Origin: an uncultured Blautia sp.
GTDB lineage: Bacteria > Bacillota > Clostridia > Lachnospirales > Lachnospiraceae
Assembly (NCBI GenBank): GCA_934424575.1
Contig: CAKRXU010000052.1
Span: 1-14,665 of the forward strand
Direction of reading: 5' to 3'
Length of the DNA stretch: 14,665 bases
The position numbers and the translations under genes were made by a program. Every line of letters starts with the position of its first letter. Positions within the stretch are counted from its first letter, which is position 1. The notes beneath the pieces are model-generated. The model was given only the letters and a program-made list of their open reading frames with translations, was not told the origin of the DNA and made no database searches. Below, one piece after another: positions 12,233-14,665 of this stretch.

Positions 12233-12843
12233 TCTCTGCCCACCTCTTTTCTTAATGCCGGAAGCATCCCTGCAAGCATCAGCGTAAGTGTGATGTCCAC
12301 TCCGAAATAAAGATTAAATCTTGTATAATCTCTTATAAAAGCTGACACAATGTACACTGCGGTCTGCAGCCATACGATCACCAGCATCATCCCATCCAGA
12401 CAGCGGTATTTGCCCTTCTCCCGCAGTCCTTCTGCTGCACGGAATACAATCACTGCCTGTATCACCGCAAAGGCCACAAAGAACAGCGGCGAAGGTCCCA
12501 TGATCTTAAAACCAGCAATACTGCCTGCCGTCAGAACCGTTATGATGATCGTAAAAATCCCCGGATTCCGACCGAGGAGTTTCCGTCTTGATAATGATAC
12601 TGACAGAAAGAAAAGATACGCTGCCTCCCATGAAATTTCTGCCACATAAAAGATCTGTGGAACTTTTCCTGTAATGATCAGGCACAAGACATAATACAAA
12701 GTTCCCATCATAAAACAGCCGTAGCCGCCTGCCAGCATGAGAAATTCTTTTCTCCTGCTTCGAAAGGCGGTTACGACTGCCATGCACATTGCCGTAAACA
12801 TTACCAGAATCTGAAAGATATTATCTATGATTTCAAAACTCAT
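12229..12843 (-). CDS. Seven-TM integral membrane protein, family not recognised
   Basis: 204 residues with hydrophobic segments at about 5-27, 34-58, 62-84, 96-114, 118-135, 149-171 and 177-196, separated by short Arg/Lys-rich loops (RSRRKE, SRRKLLGR, REKGKYR). I do not recognise a named family or a catalytic motif. The basic loops between helices 1-2 and 3-4 suggest which side faces the cytoplasm. The layout resembles small 7TM sensory or scaffold proteins, but that is only shape. The ATG at 12843 is preceded by AGGGAG and overlaps the end of the two-TM gene by 11 bases. Its stop overlaps the start of the PrsW-type gene. This coupling suggests the three membrane proteins are made in fixed ratio and may form a complex. 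Confidence 0.75.
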   Translation of the reverse strand: MSFEIIDNIFQILVMFTAMCMAVVTAFRSRRKEFLMLAGGYGCFMMGTLYYVLCLIITGKVPQIFYVAEISWEAAYLFFLSVSLSRRKLLGRNPGIFTIIITVLTAGSIAGFKIMGPSPLFFVAFAVIQAVIVFRAAEGLREKGKYRCLDGMMLVIVWLQTAVYIVSAFIRDYTRFNLYFGVDITLTLMLAGMLPALRKEVGRE

Positions 12844-13174
12844 CCGGATTTTTCTCCCTGTTTCTATGGTGTATTCGATACATAAAAATGGTCACACAAA
12901 CTCCAAGTAAAAAGGACAAAATCCCGATAAAAATATATCCTGATGCTCCACTGTTTCCAAATACACTGGCAGCTCCGGACGAGAATTCGCGAATCTGTCC
13001 GTATTGAGCCTGATCTGCCAGTCCCGGCATGACCAGTCCCATACAGCTGACCAGAAGCAGACATACTGCCACACAGCCGATATCCAGTATCATCTGCCTG
13101 CGCTTCTGGTCCTTCCTGCGCAGCTCTGTCGCTCTCTTCCGGATCTGTTCCAGTCTTTCTTCCTCTGTACGCAT
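12833..13174 (-). CDS. Two-TM protein with a charged N-terminal helix, unknown function
   Basis: 113 residues from ATG 13174. An in-frame ATG five codons earlier (13189) would overlap the GGAGGA site that serves 13174, so the shorter form is preferred. Residues 3-27 form a highly charged, probably helical or coiled-coil cytoplasmic segment (EEERLEQIRKRATELRRKD...). Helix 1 spans about 28-50. An outside loop of about 28 residues follows (SGLAD...SSGAASVFGNSG region), then helix 2 at about 79-99 and a basic tail ending HHRNREKNPDEF. No family is recognised. The gene follows a 106-base gap with a possible weak promoter (TTGACG on the minus strand at about 13231-13226) but no good -10. It is tightly joined to the seven-TM gene downstream. 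Confidence 0.72.
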   Translation of the reverse strand: MRTEEERLEQIRKRATELRRKDQKRRQMILDIGCVAVCLLLVSCMGLVMPGLADQAQYGQIREFSSGAASVFGNSGASGYIFIGILSFLLGVCVTIFMYRIHHRNREKNPDEF

Positions 13175-13280
13175 TGCCAATTCCTCCATTATGATTTATC
13201 TGGAAAGACTTTTTTCGTCAAATTTCTATTTCATCTTAGCATCTTTCCACTGTCCCGGCAACTGCTACCAAAAGAATTTT

Positions 13281-13661
13281 TTATTTCCTGTTCTTCTGTT
13301 TTTTATACAAAAATACGGTTATGATTCCGGTCAGAAGAAGCAGGCTTACCCATAGATTAAGGTTTGTATTATCGCTTGTTTTTGCATTCTGTGATCTGGC
13401 TGCCGCTGTGCCCGATGACTTTGTTACCGGTGTAGAGCTGCCGCCTCCACTACCTGATGACGACTTCTTTACCACCGGAGTCGGAGTCGGTGTCGCTGTC
13501 GGTGATGGTGTCGGGGTGATCTTCTCCGGCACTTCTGCCGTCAGCACAGTAGAACGGACATCTGCGTGGATATCATGAGGAAAAACCACCATAGCAAGTA
13601 CCACTACAAGCAGTACAAGAATCAGGCAGCCAACCAGATCAGATAGTTTTCTTCCTCTCAA
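13281..13661 (-). CDS. Small Thr/Pro-rich surface protein with a sortase-like C-terminal signal
   Basis: 126 residues. It starts at TTG 13661, which is preceded by GGGAGG with 8 bases between. An ATG at about 13670 in another frame is too close to that site and stops after nine codons. An N-terminal hydrophobic segment (8-27) could be a signal peptide cut after HA at about 33, or an anchor. Residues 48-62 are PTPTP-type spacer, then a Ser/Gly-rich stretch. The C terminus has NAKTSD (92-97), a hydrophobic helix (102-118) and the basic tail YKKQKNRK. This layout matches Gram-positive cell-wall sorting signals, with KTSD in place of the common KTGD. It probably spans the wall or is fixed to it. 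No sortase gene is in the window. The function of the short exposed part is unknown. Confidence 0.75.
   Translation of the reverse strand: MRGRKLSDLVGCLILVLLVVVLAMVVFPHDIHADVRSTVLTAEVPEKITPTPSPTATPTPTPVVKKSSSGSGGGSSTPVTKSSGTAAARSQNAKTSDNTNLNLWVSLLLLTGIITVFLYKKQKNRK
13475..13520 (-). repeat. Short tandem repeat coding for the Pro/Thr spacer
   Basis: GGAGTC/GGTGTC-type hexamers on the plus strand (GGAGTCGGAGTCGGTGTCG and continuing) encode alternating Pro-Thr, Pro-Ser and Ala-Thr on the minus strand. Such tracts can change length by slippage; hexamer steps would keep the frame and alter spacer length only. Confidence 0.6.
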
Positions 13662-13677
13662 GAATCATGCCTCCCTG

Positions 13678-14148
13678 TTATTTTTCCAGTGTTGCTGTGA
13701 ATGTGATCGCTCCTTTGTATTCGCCGGCTTTTGCTGCCTCCCACGCTGCTTTGGTAATCCCTACAGAAAGCTGGATCTCTTTCCCGCTTCCTGTCTGCCC
13801 TGATCTGAGTTCTGCTTCCGACCACTCTGCTCCCTGAAAAACAACATTTCCATTGTTAAGTGTATAAACAATGTCTTCATTGTGACTGTCATTGTGTAAA
13901 GGAGTAGTCGCTACGGATACTTTGACTTTTTCATTGGTGTCTACGTTTCCACTCACTTTCAGACTTCCTTTGAGGTCTGTGGATTCCTGACCATAGATAA
14001 TGCTGGTAGCTGCCGGTATCGTCAGCACATAGGTAGATTTTACAGTTGCATTGATATCTGTCGTCTGCGGCGCAGCACTGACAGTCATTGGAATTGCTGC
14101 TGCCAAAACTGCTATTGCTGAGATAATTTTTGTTTTCTTCATGTTCAT
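13678..14148 (-). CDS. Secreted beta-rich surface protein, paralogue of the gene upstream
   Basis: 156 residues with a Sec signal peptide (MNMKKTKIIS...TVSA, cut near 25/26). The mature part is predicted to be mostly beta strand, with YVLTIP at 40-45 and AGEYKGAITFTATLE at the C terminus (141-155). It has no Cys, no sorting motif and no C-terminal helix. The YxLxIP opening and AGE[YW]xGxIxF ending recur in the neighbouring 158-residue protein. Similar short secreted proteins occur in clostridial surface operons, sometimes compared with WxL-type or pilin-like beta domains. I see no WxL motif and give no named family. Two starts fit: ATG 14148 or ATG 14142, both near GAAAGGATGG. The stop is 16 bases before the TTG of the sortase-signal gene. 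Confidence 0.78.
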   Translation of the reverse strand: MNMKKTKIISAIAVLAAAIPMTVSAAPQTTDINATVKSTYVLTIPAATSIIYGQESTDLKGSLKVSGNVDTNEKVKVSVATTPLHNDSHNEDIVYTLNNGNVVFQGAEWSEAELRSGQTGSGKEIQLSVGITKAAWEAAKAGEYKGAITFTATLEK

Positions 14149-14175
14149 GCCATCCTTTCTCTGAGTTGTCCTAAT

Positions 14176-14652
14176 TTATTTTACCCCAACTTCAAATACG
14201 ATCTGTCCTGTCCACTCACCTGCTGCAAGAGTAGCCGGCAAAGCAGAAAAGTATAACTCGCCGCCTGTTGTGGCATTTGTATTTCTGCCTGAAAAAATCG
14301 CAACAGTCTGAACACTCGTAATTAACGTTCCATTTGATGACATGCTTACTTTAGATGTTGCAAGATCCTTCGAATTCTTTCTTTGGAGAGTTACCCTTCC
14401 ATCATTAATTCCTTTTTTTACTGATACATGAACTTCTTTCCCAGGCTCAATGTTCATCTTGGTTGCCCCGATTTTCATTACTGTTTCGTCGCTTGCAGAA
14501 AGAGTTACCGTTTTTGGAATAGAAAGTTCATATTCGTTTGCCTTTGTGTAGGAAACACTGACATTCTGATCTGCTGCCATTGCTGTGAATGGTGACAGAA
14601 GCATTCCTGCCATACCTGCTGCTGTGAGAACTGCCATTACTTTTTTCTTCAT
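14176..14652 (-). CDS. Secreted beta-rich surface protein, first gene of the cluster in view
   Basis: 158 residues. Signal peptide MKKKVMAVLT...FTAMA is cut near 26/27, giving a mature chain beginning ADQNVSVSY. YELSIP at 41-46 and AGEWTGQIVFEVGVK at 144-158 match the ends of the next protein in the operon, while the middles differ, so the two are distant tandem paralogues. The mature domain is Thr/Ser/Lys-rich and beta-like, without cysteines. No wall anchor is seen; it may bind another envelope protein. A complete GGAGG site lies at 14661-14665, the last bases of the window, so the promoter and any earlier genes are not visible. The 27-base gap to the next gene supports one transcript. Function is unknown. 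Confidence 0.8.
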   Translation of the reverse strand: MKKKVMAVLTAAGMAGMLLSPFTAMAADQNVSVSYTKANEYELSIPKTVTLSASDETVMKIGATKMNIEPGKEVHVSVKKGINDGRVTLQRKNSKDLATSKVSMSSNGTLITSVQTVAIFSGRNTNATTGGELYFSALPATLAAGEWTGQIVFEVGVK

Positions 14653-14665
14653 TTTAAATTCCTCC

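Noticed and set aside
13190..13280. Terminator separating the sortase-signal gene from the two-TM gene
   Set aside because: No stable stem with a T-run on the minus strand is seen, so read-through is assumed.
1..14665. CRISPR array, tRNA or rRNA genes
   Set aside because: No regularly spaced direct repeats, cloverleaf or rRNA-like sequence was recognised on either strand.

Overview
The window looks like a chromosomal segment of an anaerobic, gut-type member of the Clostridia, most likely Lachnospiraceae. This is inferred from gene style: strong AGGAGG-type ribosome sites, a CsoR/CopA copper operon with Gram-positive features, a CLC-F-like transporter, and PTPTP-rich surface proteins with a KTxD-like sorting motif. 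No rRNA, tRNA or CRISPR array is visible, so the taxonomy is not proven.

Left edge (1-1625): the tnpB end of an IS200/IS605-type element on the minus strand. It has an intact TnpB RNA-guided nuclease, its own promoter and the start of an omega-RNA scaffold that runs off the left edge. There is no tnpA between the left end and tnpB. The element abuts a 5'-truncated gene remnant that keeps a C-terminal RCK_C (TrkA-C) domain, so insertion or deletion probably destroyed an ion-transport gene.

1637-3420: a promoter, a 5' leader holding a strong intrinsic terminator with an alternative pairing (candidate attenuator), and a MATE efflux gene. A GC-rich cluster of hairpins and a 21-bp imperfect direct repeat follow.

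3398-7045: a complete copper-resistance operon. Its consensus promoter is overlapped and followed by two near-identical inverted CsoR-type operators. Then come csoR, a 48-residue single-pass peptide, a membrane-tethered HMA copper chaperone and copA. CopA carries a C-terminal CopZ-like domain with its own ribosome site and ATG, which looks like a copA-copZ fusion through former intergenic DNA. A terminator follows.

7084-10026: a CLC-F-type anion transporter and pyruvate kinase (pyk), each followed by an intrinsic terminator. The one after pyk probably works in both directions.

10055-14652: seven minus-strand genes encoding only membrane or secreted proteins. In transcription order they are two distantly related secreted beta-rich proteins, a small Thr/Pro-rich protein with a sortase-like tail and a TTG start, a two-TM protein, a seven-TM protein, a PrsW-type membrane protease, and a large acidic secreted protein with a Cys-rich module. 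Tight spacing suggests an envelope system of unknown function whose start lies at or beyond the right edge. It is the best candidate here for an undescribed system.
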